Source: Oryzias latipes (lineage: Eukaryota > Chordata > Actinopteri > Beloniformes > Adrianichthyidae). Taken from it: a DNA stretch of 64,000 nucleotides. Below the pieces are notes generated by a model. It was not told the DNA's origin, did no database searches, and saw only the letters and a list, made by a program, of their open reading frames with translations. Position 1 is the stretch's first letter. Each line of letters opens with the position of its first letter. The position numbers were made by a program, and so were the translations under genes. The stretch spans positions 9,945,158-10,009,157 of the forward strand of contig NC_019873.2 in assembly GCF_002234675.1 (NCBI RefSeq), read 5' to 3'. This document shows, in pieces, positions 37,601 through 48,900 of this stretch.

Positions 37601-39281
37601 CGGGTACTAGAAAACGATGGAGGTTTTTTTTTTTATTTTGTCACAAAACGGCATGATCATAATTAAAAGACCACTGAGAGTGCTTTAAAAATGCGTTCAT
37701 CATGCCGGTTCTCCTATTTGAAAAACTCCACTTTTACTTCATCAAACAGCTCTGCAGACGTTTGGTAATCCTTTAGTGAAGTCGTTTTGCACAGAGAAAC
37801 CCTAGAATAGTAAAGGACAGGAAAAGGCAGAGAAAACCTCTTGGTCACGCAAAATGAAAACAATGTAAAGAACAAGCAGCAGCTTTGATTCAGAAGAAGT
37901 AAACAGGTCATTGAAATCTGAAAGAGGCATTTGTTCTCCATGAAGGCTGGTCTTTTTCCTCTTCCCAGGTCTGCATCTGCTCACACTAATGTTCTGATCC
38001 CCAGTTTGAGCCCCCCTCCTCTGCATTCACACCCAACAAACCTCTGCTCTGGAGTGTTTGACTTCAAGTTCGCTGAGATACCATCAGAACTCCCAGGATA
38101 TAAAGAATTTAGAGTGTGATTCTGACACTGCTGCTTTCTGGTGGTCACACTGGCCTTATTCCACAGCGTCTTCTACGGACAATAACTAAACTGACACCAA
38201 CAGATTTTAGAACTGAACTCAAATTAAATCTGTTTCCAGTTTTGGAAAATGTCATTTTAGAGGTAACTCAATTTAATCCTAATTGTAAGCAGTCTAATAT
38301 ATTGCAACTGAATCAGTAGTGATGGTGGTGCTTCTGCTTTCCTAACAGTGGAGGCCTTTTGCTCAGAGGTCACACATGAATGCACCTGTACAGTTTTTCT
38401 TTTTTATTTTGATGCAAAAACTTACAGTTTCCTTTGTGCTTGCAGGATACGGGGAGATCTACCCGGTTACCTTGTCTGGTAAGGTGGTGTGTGTCTTGTA
38501 CGCCATGGTGGGCATCCCACTCATGCTACTGGTCATACTGGATGTGGGAGACTTTCTGGCTTTGCTGATGACCAAAGCTTATGTTCAGGCCCATGCTTTC
38601 TTTAAGGATCTGCGCTCCCAAACCTGGTCACCAGGGAAAGCCCAGGACAGAGCATCGGACTCACGACGCCAGGGTCTCGACGATGGGACCTTTGTTTTCA
38701 GCCGCGATGTGGTGGCCCTCGAGCCCCTCGATATTCGGCAGGTGCTGCGCAGCCAGGCGGATGTCCGCCACAAGTCCATCCAGCTCCAAAACAACAAAGA
38801 GATATTTGAAAAGATTCTCGCCAGGGACAATTTACAGAGGAAGGGCCCGTTGCTCAGGACCTTCTCCTGCCCAGAACTGAATCAGCTTCCAACCCCCCCC
38901 AAAGGATTTATCGTGTGGGACTTCACAGGATTAGGAGATGGAATGGACCAGCTCGACGTTCCCTTTGTGCTGATTCTTTTTGCCGTATTTGCCTACATTT
39001 GCCTCGGTGGTCTGATTTTGCCTCTGTGGGAAAAAGACTTCACAGATTTTGATCCGTACTACTTCTGCTTCATCACTCTCACCACTATTGGTTTTGGCGA
39101 CATCATACCCAAACACCCCAATTACTTCATGCTCATCTCGCTGTTCATCATTGTGGGCATGGCCATCATGTCCATGGCTTTTAAGCTCAGCCAAACCCGC
39201 ATTGTGACTTGCTACCGCAAGTGCATCAAATTCATCACCAGGGGAAACTATGAGGTTTTCAGCAGTAAAGAAAAAAACTAG
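34601..39281 (+). CDS. kcnk18: TRESK two-pore-domain potassium channel, complete
   Basis: TRESK (K2P18.1) is a plasma-membrane background K+ channel, in mammals activated through calcineurin and important in sensory neurons. Exons 34601-34808, 34907-35050 and 38446-39281 join in phase to 1188 nt (395 aa; human about 384). TM1 is HLALCGTLVAYAVLGALIF. The extracellular cap has two N-glycosylation sequons (NTS, NWT). Filter 1 is TTVGYGEIYPVT (residues 115 on). A long cytosolic loop (about 150-275), typical of TRESK, separates TM2 and TM3. Filter 2 is TTIGFGDIIPKH. The loop holds LLRTFSCPEL with Ser258, matching the RSNSCPEL 14-3-3 site of mammals. I see no PxIxIT calcineurin site. An upstream in-frame TTG at 34460 is not used as the start because ATG 34601 aligns with the family N-terminus. 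Intron 2 (3.4 kb) holds a LINE fragment and a family-A copy. Possible polyadenylation signals lie near 39560 and 40758. Confidence 0.88.
35590..36060 (-). pseudogene. LINE RT fragment inside kcnk18 intron 2
   Basis: On the minus strand, CFVDLEGRTTASPMVSCGG (degenerate form of the CFVDLEKAYDRVPRGVLW block) and SLVRIVGSKSDLF, then VGLKQGC, are recognisable. It belongs to the same LINE family as 18765-19440 and lies in antisense to kcnk18. Confidence 0.7.
37435..37690. mobile_element. Family-A element, truncated copy 3
   Basis: Reverse-orientation partial copy. Landmarks are ATCAGGAGCAGATG, CCCACCCACAACTCAGA, TGCTCTGCAGAAAC and AATTAAAAGACCACTGAGAG. One end of the element is missing. It lies in intron 2 of kcnk18. 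Confidence 0.55.
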
Positions 39282-39769
39282 AGGACAACTGAAAGCAGCA
39301 TGGAATGGCCCCTGCCACTGAATAACTTAATTTTCTTAAAAGTAAATGTGTGTAGAAGTTTGGGTAAGCTTTTAGTTCATGTTGAAATGTGACCTGGAAC
39401 TTGGTGGAGGAAAATGATAACCCTTATTGCATAATGGCTCTTCACCCACTTTTAGACGGCCTGGGCCTCAATTGTTAGATAATCTGTTAAAGTTCCATCC
39501 TTTCATTCCACTATTGGCTTAGATTTTTTAAATTTACTTTTTATTGTTTTTAATACAAAGTTGAAATAAACAGAGACTGCACCAACCTCTTTTTTTTTTA
39601 ATTGTCACAAAGTTATTTTAGAAAAAAAACACCTACTATCATTCCTCCTTAATGATTGGAAAACTTGGTTGGAAAACTGAAGAAAAAGAAAGATTGAAGG
39701 CAGGACCATAGCTCCTCCATCTGCCAACCACATTCAACCACCAAGACCAATCTGTCCACCAATCTGTAT

Positions 39770-40095
39770 GTCAATCCATCCTTTTAGTCTGTCCATCCAT
39801 TGGTCCATTCATCCATCCATCCATCCATCTATTCATTTGTCAATTTTTCAATCTTCCCACCTGTTCATCCAACATCCATCTATCAATCCATTGTTACACC
39901 CATCAACTAATCAGCCCTTCCAACCATTCATCTGTCCACCCATACCTTTGTCCATCCATCCATTAGTCTGTTCATCCATCCGTTTAACCACCCACCAGTT
40001 TATCCATCAATCTGCCCATCTACTCATCTGCACCTCAAACCGTCCATTCATCCATTCATCCATCCATCTGTCCATTCATCCATCCATTCATAATT
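39770..40095. repeat. Degenerate CATC/CCAT tandem repeat
   Basis: About 320 bp of imperfect (CCAT)n/(CATC)n with ATCC, TCAT and TCTG interruptions, downstream of kcnk18. The open frame through it ([12 protein letters not shown]-type) is only the translation of the repeat. Confidence 0.85.
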
Positions 40096-40099
40096 TTCC

Positions 40100-42127
40100 T
40101 TTGCCATATCCCCTATCAATTGTTTTGTCTTTGTCCATCCTCTTCATCCAATCATGAACCCATTCCTTTTTTTCTACATATATCCCTTTCTCTTCTAATC
40201 CTTCCTCTCTTGTTTATTCTCCTGCCTTGTCCATCTCTTTTTGCCTTTCCTTAATTTTTCCAGGCACCATCTGGGTGTGTGATTGGAGCAAACTCATAAG
40301 TTCATAAGGCAGAACTCCATAGAATCTCCTGCTCTACCATGTGTTGAAAGTTATCCGGACAATCCTGTCAAATTCCCAACCTGCAAAGAAAATCCTGAAA
40401 ATAAAGACTTCCAATTGCATGTGCAGTCTGAACAGTTTGCCTCAGCTTGTTATCGGTGCTTCATCTTTCGATTCTTATACCTCATGTGTTACTCTTCATT
40501 AATGTAATTCGTGTGTAAAAAAAAAAGCTACACTTAGTAAAGATTGTGAAGTACCAATAGAAGCTAAATGAGAGACTGAAGACCTGATCATGTGTAGGAC
40601 GAAGAAGGGACCTGTGTGTGTTCTGTCTGATCCCATTGCATTGTTTATGGTGCATCATCTCTAAACAAAAAAAGATTTCACATTAAGCTATGATAATATG
40701 CTAATTAATGTTACAATGAACTTGTCATGACTGCCATGTGCTATATTTATGTTTGTTTTTAATAAATTGCATCACAGTTTTGTGTGGTCGTCTCTTGCAT
40801 GTTTGAGAGAAGTTTTTCTTTACTTCTGTAGCTCTTCTCATTATTGTTCCCTCTGCATATTTTCACCTCCGTTATTTGTTTGTTTATGTTTTTAAAGTAG
40901 CCATTAACATGTTTAATACTGAATTAGCTTGTGTAAGTGTAGAACGGAAGAAGCAAATAAAACCACTGAAAGCACAATGATTTCCTCCCTGTGGGATCTC
41001 AGTTGATAGAGGCCGGTTCTGGATCAGAGAACCAAGATCCATAATGAGAGAGGACGAACAATTGATTGTTTGATGAGCAACAATAACTGCCTGAGTGTTT
41101 CACTGTTGATGTCAACAAACATTCAATCAAACATGAAACCAGGAAGAAAGGCAGAGGCTTCAGAGACAAAGAATGTTATGTGAGGCAGGATTGGGGACTT
41201 GGACTTGTCATATTAGAGTCCCACCCACAGGGAATGGAGACTTAAGCTTGGGACAGAAACAATGCAATTTGTCTTTTTAAATTTGGATTGTAGAAACAAC
41301 CTTATTGTGTCTCCATTAGTTGATTTGAAGTAGCATAATGATAATTGCTAATAGTAAGACATGAATATTAACTGTGCGTAAAAAGACTAAGGCATTGACT
41401 TGAGACTGGAGTTAATTTTGAAGCCAAAGACTAGAGATGGACTTACCAAAAAGAGCTTATGAGAGTCTCTGATGTAAGGGCATCTGTCACCAAGAATGGA
41501 GTTACTGTAGGCCCTGTTAAAGTCAAAGGATACTTCAATCTAAACATGTTACTGTTTGGCTGACAGAGTACACTCAGAAGCAGAAAGGATATGGCACAGT
41601 TCCTCGAATAAACGTATGATTTAATGTTCCTTAGGTTCAGAACAACAGAACTCAAAAACCTTGGAATGCACAAGGACACAGACACAGGTCACAAAGACCA
41701 CCCCTTATATAGGAGCCTGATGAGATATTGATGGCATCTCTTACTCTCTCATGAGACCTCAGAGTAGGGGAGGGCATCCAGAAGAAGTAAAAGTCTGCCT
41801 GACTAAACTAAACACAAGATACAACAAGGAGCATTTCATGACATAAACCCCTCCCGTTTGGTCTGGCTACCAGACAGACAATGAGTTTGGGCAGGGTGTT
41901 ACCAATGGAAACAGGTGATTAGGTCCTGGTCAAGGATGTGACAATCTGGGACCTACTGATGATCTGCAGGGCCATAACCCTCCCAGACCCAGAAGTACTT
42001 CAATCCCCCCCCCCCCCCCCTTCCCCAACCCGTCAGGAAGAAAAGATTTCTTTCCCAGTTTAGACTGGGCCACCATCCACACGAAGAGAAACAGGAGGGG
42101 ATAAAAGAGCGGGTTGGAGAGATGCTT
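40100..42127. other. Intergenic DNA between kcnk18 and right orphan gene
   Basis: Possible extended kcnk18 3'UTR with AATAAA near 40758. I find no coding exon. About 41435-41935 has an LTR-like look (CCCCTTATATAGGAG on the minus-strand side) but I could not find paired ends. A run of C at about 42005-42020 precedes the inverted duplication. Confidence 0.35.
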
Positions 42128-42466
42128 TGGTATTTTCTGTTTTGAATGCTTGAAAGCAACAAAATCCAACATACATTAAAAATTGATCTCCAACAGGAAA
42201 CAGCTTGTGACTGTGGTAACCAAACTCATAAAGATGTTAGAGGAGCTCAATTTGTGGATCATCTGCTCTTCAGTGAAGCATTGAGGAAGACTGACATTTT
42301 TTATCACAAGTTTATGCAATAAAGGCTTTTGCTTCATAAATGTTCATACTTTTCTGACACTGTCTTCTCATAGAGATTGTTTTATACTCAGTTTTATTTT
42401 TTAACTCAGGTGAGGCCTGATGCTGATCTCACCTGCAGCTGTCTGTTATTTGCTCGTTAGGCTGGG

Positions 42467-42498
42467 ATTGGTCATTATTGGTCTGCTCACATTTATAA
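42467..42498 (+). promoter_or_regulatory. CCAAT boxes and TATA box of the right orphan gene
   Basis: Two inverted CCAAT boxes (ATTGGT at 42467-42472 and 42477-42482) precede TTTATAA (42492-42498), which is 41 bp before the start codon. The layout is the same as in the left copy. Confidence 0.65.
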
Positions 42499-42538
42499 CC
42501 CCTCACTCACTAAGGTTTTCCATACTCTGGTGCTCACT

Positions 42539-43596
42539 ATGGAGTCTGTGAGGTGCTTCCTGAGGTAGGAACAGAGTCTTGGCCCTAGTTTGGGTAGTGT
42601 CATGAGTTTTAATGCTTTTCTCATTTCTAGGGTTTCCTTTCTTGCATTGCTGGTTTCAGAGTCCTGTGGCTTTCCTGCCAAAGGTAATGCTTCATTTTTG
42701 TGTTGCAGCTGTGGTCAGAAATATGCCAGTTTGTTTGTAAATGTGTCTCTTGGCTTTTAGGCTCAAAGGCCACAGATGGCGGCAGCACAAATTCTGCAGG
42801 TTCCTACAGAACAGTGGAGAGGACCCACTCTGCACCTTTTCGGGGCTCCTTTGCAGGCGGTGTCTCTCAGCCAGTTTACTCACCAATGCAGGATCTGAAC
42901 CTTGTTCAGTTTGTTCCTGCAGCTCCATCAGCTGGTCAAGGCTCTGTCATGCCTGTGGAAGGGTATTCTGTAGCTTCCCTGCCTGTCCAGACTGAACTTC
43001 CTGCTGCAGTGTTTTACAATGCTCCTGTCTCTCAGCCTGCAGTGGTTTCCCCACAGCCTGGAGGGGCTCAAGCTGGCATGCCAGGTAACTAAGCTAATGT
43101 AACTCTTGCACTGAACAAAATCTGAACTGATTTTCTCTTTGCAGAAACTAGGTGGGTAGTTGCTCCCCCAACTTTTTCTGAACAAGCTGAAGCCATGGGA
43201 CCTGGGGAATTTCTCCCACCAGCCCCTCAACCTCAGCCTGGACCTGTCCTCCAGTCTGGAGAGAGCTCCAATATAGTGAAGGAAGCTGAACTTGGCAACT
43301 ACCAGCAGCAGACGGAAGAGTTTGGTTACCCGGCTGAGCCCGTGCAGCCTGGAGCTGCTTTCACCAGTGTGCTTGTTCCAGGCCAAGGACTTGGTGGTTT
43401 CTGGGGTTCTCCTTATCCTGGCTTTGACTACAGGCTCCTGTATGGTCTGTACCCTCCTGGGACCTACACCACCTTCAGCCAGAACCATGAGAAGGGCAAA
43501 GACTACTACCAATCCATCCACTACTTGAAGGAGCATGTTTCTGAAGACCAAGGTCCTCAACAACAACAGCAGCTTCAGCAGAAGCTCTACAGCTAG
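42539..43596 (+). CDS. Secreted Pro/Gln-rich orphan protein, right copy (284 aa)
   Basis: I do not recognise this gene. Exons 42539-42564, 42631-42683, 42761-43084 and 43145-43596 join in phase to 855 nt. A signal peptide (MESVRCFLRVSFLALLVSES) is split over exons 1 and 2. Mature features in order: a Ser/Gly/Thr-rich start (about residues 28-60), a Val/Ala/Pro/Gln-rich middle with VYSPMQDLNLVQFVPAAP, a Pro/Gln-rich linker (LPPAPQPQPGP), then the Tyr-rich block FDYRLLYGLYPPGTYTTFSQ and a poly-Gln C-terminus. Versus the left copy it has THSAPFRGSF for SHSAPFRSSF, SGESS for SGETS and one more Gln. AATAAA is at 43629-43634. Transcription runs away from kcnk18, as does the left copy in the other direction. 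An egg-coat or other extracellular-matrix role would fit the composition and compact TATA promoter, but this is a guess. Confidence 0.85.
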
Positions 43597-44689
43597 TAAT
43601 GCTACAGTTGAGTTGTGTTTGACGCTAGAATAAAATGTTTTAACACAATGGTGGTTTGAATATAAATCCAAATGAGCCTGAGGGGTTATCATATGTCAGA
43701 CTGGATGGAATGGACTTCCTACTGCCTCTTGAAGCAGCAAAAAGTTAATTTTTAAATCCCTTTGTACTTTTTGACTTGCCCCTTATACCCTAAAGGGAGC
43801 CAAGCTTCTGCTCCTTGTGGGTCCCTATCAGGTCATGACTTCAATCTAGGCAGCTTGTCTTGCCCACTAACACCAATATTCTTACAGAATTGTGGAGCCT
43901 TGCACAATCACTGCTAACTTGCAGAAGGTAGGTGTGGTTGCCTGGGGCAGTGCTGGCAGATTCCTTGGACGCAGCTGTTACTCAGAGTCAAAATGAGAAC
44001 CTATGTGGGTTGGCAGGGGCTTATAAGAGGAATTCATCAAATGTAAACGGATGCCTTTTAAGGAATTGACATTTTAATTTTTCCATGACCCAGGGCTGGG
44101 CAAACTTGACTTGTGGGCCACTCAAGGCTCTAAAATTTGACAAGTGTGGGAGCAGATGCATAGTTTTGGAAATGAGAAATGACCTAATTTTGAAAATTAA
44201 ACTTTAAAGCAGAACATTATGGGGGTTTATTTCAAACACTCTGGCCTTATTTTTGGTGGCAATTTCACAAATGGGTTAATGCCCTTCCAAGGAAAAATGC
44301 TAACTTGGAGAAATGCTGCATTCATGTGGTATTGGAATGATCAGAAATGTGACTTTCCAACTTGAAACATGAATGCCAAATAACTTTCTGGACATCAGCA
44401 AAGGTCAACTTATTTGACGCCAGAATTACAGGGAAAAGGTAAATAAGGATTATCAATATAATGCCTTCCAACTAGGCAGGCCAGATTAATAAATTTAACG
44501 GGCTGCGCACGCCCCACTTTTAACAAACATCACAGAAAAAACATGGCTGATCTTTTGTGTGATAATATAACTTTATACATTATTTTTGTTTTTGTGGGGT
44601 AACATTCCCAAACCGGCCTAAATGTTTTTTTTTTTTTTTTTACATCTTTTTATAGTTTGCTTTGTCCTTCATAAGAGCATTATACACTA

Positions 44690-44815
44690 AAACCAAATTC
44701 TTTGTATGTCCACACATACTTGGCCAGTAAAGCTGGTTCTGATTCTAAAATACCGGTGGACTCTTCAAGTTTTAATTTTAGAGGAAATGTCGCTCCCCAG
44801 TGGTAAATGCTAATA
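44690..44815. repeat. Outer homology block of the inverted duplication (right arm)
   Basis: Inverted counterpart of 26045-26170, with GTCCACACATACTTGGCCAG and TTTTAGAGGAAATGTCGCTC. Between this and the gene arm are about 1.04 kb here against about 0.22 kb on the left, so one side gained or lost DNA. Confidence 0.45.
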
Positions 44816-45360
44816 AACACTGGCCGTCGCTGAAGGGAAACCAACCTTAATCAGAATTCGAAGCCACTTATTGGTCAATCACAGTTGCCAACTAATTTCT
44901 CCCATTTTTGATTGGTTCAAAAAATAAAGACCGCCCATCTTTTCAGTCTTTTCGATTTGTTAGCTTGTGTCTTTGATTCGGACAATCAACAGGTTAGTTC
45001 TGTAGTTAACACGCTTTGCTACTGTTAACTACACTTATATAATTGTCAACACCTTAATCTAATACTTTATTGCTTGTCTTTAAATAACCCGTAATTTACA
45101 TAAAATCTCTTTTGTTGTTGTACTAGTGTTAGCACTTGCTAATTAGCATATAGTTAGCCGCATTACAGTTATTCCACTGTATTAGTTGTCCGCAGTCATT
45201 TTTGGGGCTCTGAGCGTCCTTTTTGCGTATTTCTGTCTGGTTTGTAACGACGGGCGTTTCTCTGCCCAATCACAATCATTTTAAATGTGGCGGTTTGCAT
45301 CATTCCGATGTGACGACGACGTGGGAGGCGCAGCAGTAATGGCCGAGGAAGCTAGATCTC
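44816..45360. other. Intergenic DNA upstream of the ankrd26-like gene
   Basis: Contains ATTGGT (44872 and 44914 region) and an AAAATAAAGA stretch followed about 60 bp later by CAATCAACAG-GTTAGT near 44990, which could be a non-coding first exon with donor. I cannot confirm it. Local GC rises near 45230-45360. Confidence 0.3.
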
Positions 45361-45373
45361 GTTGCTTGGCAAC
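45361..45373. promoter_or_regulatory. RFX X-box-like palindrome
   Basis: GTTGCTTGGCAAC fits the X-box pattern GTTRCY-N-RGYAAC bound by RFX factors that drive ciliary genes. It lies about 630 bp before the ankrd26-like start codon. Confidence 0.45.
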
Positions 45374-45511
45374 AAAAAATTAATTTATATTTTAATTTTT
45401 CTTAAATTAACTTCAGTTTGAATTTTTATTTTATTTTATAATGCTTCTGCATACGGAAAAAACCCCCAAAACGAATAAATGTATTAGCCAGCTATTACTT
45501 CTGGGACGGTT

Positions 45512-45525
45512 GTCGCCGTGGTAAC
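45512..45525. promoter_or_regulatory. Second X-box-like site
   Basis: GTCGCCGTGGTAAC matches the looser X-box pattern (GTNRCC, short spacer, RGYAAC). It is about 480 bp before the start codon and about 140 bp from the first site. Confidence 0.35.
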
Positions 45526-45988
45526 AGGCTGTCAAGCTCCGTTATTATACAATTTTGTGTGGTATCAAGCTGTAAACACATTTCCCACCGCTGATTTTCG
45601 CAGATGTAGGCGCCGCTCATGATCCTTGTAAGCGCATCAACGTCTGTGATCAAACACCTGCGCTGCTTTGCAGTTATCAGTGCTTTTATTGCCGATTCCG
45701 TTAGCACGACAGCTAAGGTCTTTTTCCGTCACCCAACACCGGCTTACAGTAACCAGATCCTATATGCATTAATGCCGCGTCATATGCACGACACATAGTA
45801 TTTCAGTCTCTGTGAAACCCCTGCGAGACAGCAAACTACTGTCCCGAGTTCCTGACAGGTTTCTAATCCGCTTTGCGCGTTTTATTTTAGGGATGGAGGA
45901 GCCGTCAGCAGTGACCCCCCCGTGCTGCAGGTGATATAGGAAGGCAGTGACGGCCTGGCCGAATCTAGCACAGGACTGCCTCAAAAAG

Positions 45989-48900
45989 ATGAAGAAAATC
46001 TTCAATTTTACCAAGAAAAAGAAGCATGGCACCCCTGACAACGGGAGCGTGCTGTCTGCCGGCTATGACCTGAAAGACAAGGACCTCGGGAAGATACATA
46101 AGGCAGCTTTGCAGGCTGACCTGGCAAAGCTGAGGCAGCTTGTAAAGAAGAATGATATCAACCAACTGGACAAGGACAACAGGTGAGGAACAAACCCAAA
46201 GACAGCAGCTGGGAAAACTACGTTTTGAATGGAGTAAAAAGGAGTGAGGCCATAGCCTTTTCCCTCTATATTGTATTTTGTTTTGAATTTATTTTGTTAA
46301 ATGTTGATTAGAACATCTAAATAATTTCTTTCTGTACTTTACTTATATGAACATGTATTAACATTGTTGTTGTTGTTGATAATGAGGATTTTTAGGTGTA
46401 TTTTTAGTGTTCTTTATAAAACATCCTCTGTTTTAAAGCTATAAGGTAATTTCTCCTTTGTGGGATCAATATATAGTTCTATTCTGTTTTATTCTATTCA
46501 CAGAGCTGTTTTTCCATTTCAATTACATTTCTATTTAATATTTTAGTTGTATTTCCCTTTTTATTTTTATTTTTTCAAAAGATCAAACTGAATTCCACTT
46601 GTGAATTTTAATGAGCAGAAGGAAAACAAATCTTGTTTTTGGTCTCTTTTCCATTAAAAGTTAATACATAACAGTTTTTAAGCTTAACAACCAGCATTTT
46701 ACAAGACTGTTACAATATCACTCATTTATTTTCCAATTTACTGTAATCTTAGATTTTACAGATGATTCAAAATTGGTATTAACTGTATTTATAGTAAATT
46801 ATAATTTATTTCCTTTTTTCTTTCCATTTTTTGACCATTTCTATTCCTTTTTGTGTTCCAGGTCTTATCAATTAATCTGAAAAAATATGAAAAATGAAAA
46901 ATAATATGTAATGTTAGAGAGGAATGTTTACACATAACTGCTTATATAAAGCGGCTGAACGGTGGCGTAGTGGTTAGCGCTCTTGCCTCACACAGCAAGA
47001 AGGCCCCCGGTTCAAGTCCACCAATGGGAGATCTTTCTGTGTGGAGTTTGCATGTTTTCCACGTGCAAACTTCAATAAATAGAAGAAGATGAATGAATGA
47101 TTATGGTATATAAATAGAATCAAGTTGAAAAGACATTAGTAACACTGTTGTCACTACAAAATGAACATCACAAATCACTATCATTTAGTATGAATGGATG
47201 TAATACATTTTTTTATGTCCTGTTTTTTTACATGTTAAAGTATTTTCAGAAAAGCCTGTTTAAAAATACTGTGATTTCATGAGATTGACTTAATTTAACT
47301 TGTGATTGAAAATAAGTTATTCCCATGGAGCCTTAACTGAATTATTAAAATGATCTCTATAAGCCTTTCAAATGTCAGTGATATATTTACAGTAGAATGT
47401 TACAATTTTTGTTCTATTAAAACGTGAATTTTTTGTTGTTTCAGAACTGCTCTTCATATCGCTTGTGCCTCCGGTCATGTGGAAGTGGTCCAGTTCCTTG
47501 TCGAGAATAAAGCCAAGCTTAACCTATGTGACAATCAAAACAGATCCGCCTTAATGAAGGTAATCCTGGAAGATGGAACCCTGCGATGCAGAGGAATCGG
47601 AACTGGAACCCACCGTCCCCGCCTCTTGATTTTTTATATTATTTTTTTCCTTGTTTCCATCTTAGTTTTGGTTGAGGTTCTGCGTGCTTCTGTCTCCAAC
47701 AGGCAGTGCAGGGCCAGCACGAACGCTGTGTGAGCATTCTGCTGGAGAATCACGCAGAGCCCAACGTGGTGGACGTCAATGGCAACACAGCCTTGCATTT
47801 AGCTGCAAACATCCCATCCATATCCACAGCGGTGTTACTGCTGCAGCATGGAGCTGAAATCGACGCACAGAATAAGGTGATTCTGTCCGTCTTTCCACTT
47901 CAGTAGACGAGTTATTTGATATGGACTCGGCATCGTGTTACCAGAGATGTTTAATTATGGGCGCAGGGACTGCAACCATTTGTTGCACTGAAGGTTTATT
48001 ATACCATTGCCCATTGACTGTAAATGAAAACGAGACTGAGTGACCCCTCCCTCCTATAAATAGGAAGTACCCCCTGGTCCCAAAAAGCCAAAAACCCATA
48101 GACTTCTATAGAGAAATAAACAGCTATTAATTAGCCATTCTATTCCTTGGAATATCCATTTTTGATCTGCTACCTTAACTTGATATATTCTTGCTAATCC
48201 TATTTTTTTTTTCAAGATATTTTTTCTTTATTGCAAGTTATTCAAGTTTCAAACTGGCCAATCAGATGCCTCGATAAAAGTATGTGGCCTCACATTCGAA
48301 ATGTTTGATTGACAGAGGTTGTGTCCGAATTCCTGCCCTTCTTACTACATAGTGCACTGTATAGTTTGTTTGCGATTTTGCAGTGCTGTCCGGATCTACA
48401 ATTACAAAATCCAGTGCCCTAGAAATTTCCCAGAAGTCTCTGTAAAAAACCAGTGTGCATTGATGCTCACTAGATTGGCGCATATAGACCACAATGCATT
48501 GTGTCCGAACAATTTTTGCCACAAAAAAGAATTTAAATGTATTTTTTTAATAAACCAATAATGTTTTTATCTTCAGAAGACAGTGGATTAATGAATGATC
48601 ATCCCAAAACACTCGTATCAATGAGTTTCTCACTTTGTAAAATCGATGACGTCATATCCGCCGTTTAAAAAAAATAAAAAAGTAGTAAGCATGGTGTCTG
48701 AACTGCTTTTAAACTTCAGGGCACTATATAGTGCCGCACTATATAGTTTTTTTAGTAGTTAGGGGTTAAGGTGGGAATTCGGACACAGCCAAGTTTTCCT
48801 GAGCCTGCTTTCAAATGGTGGGGGTGTGGGTTTCCAACAAGGTCACTTGGCAAGAATGATTGTCATAGAAAAATGAACTCAGACCAATCCAGACCAATCA

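Larger units (their letters stand above)
42128..43645 (+). repeat. Right arm of 1.5-kb inverted gene duplication
   Basis: Inverted counterpart of 26390-27918. The start (TATTTTCTGTTTTGAATGCT) matches the reverse complement of about 27915 downward. The similarity fades just past the polyadenylation signal at 43629-43634. Confidence 0.9.

Noticed and set aside
39768-40157. 129-codon frame rich in IHPSIH
   Set aside because: Pure translation of a CATC/CCAT tandem repeat.
41435-41935. Possible LTR
   Set aside because: Has a TATATA-like word, but I found no TG...CA ends or target duplication.
46951-47010. Possible tRNA gene
   Set aside because: A- and B-box-like words are present but no complete cloverleaf can be drawn, and related copies recur as a SINE-like repeat.
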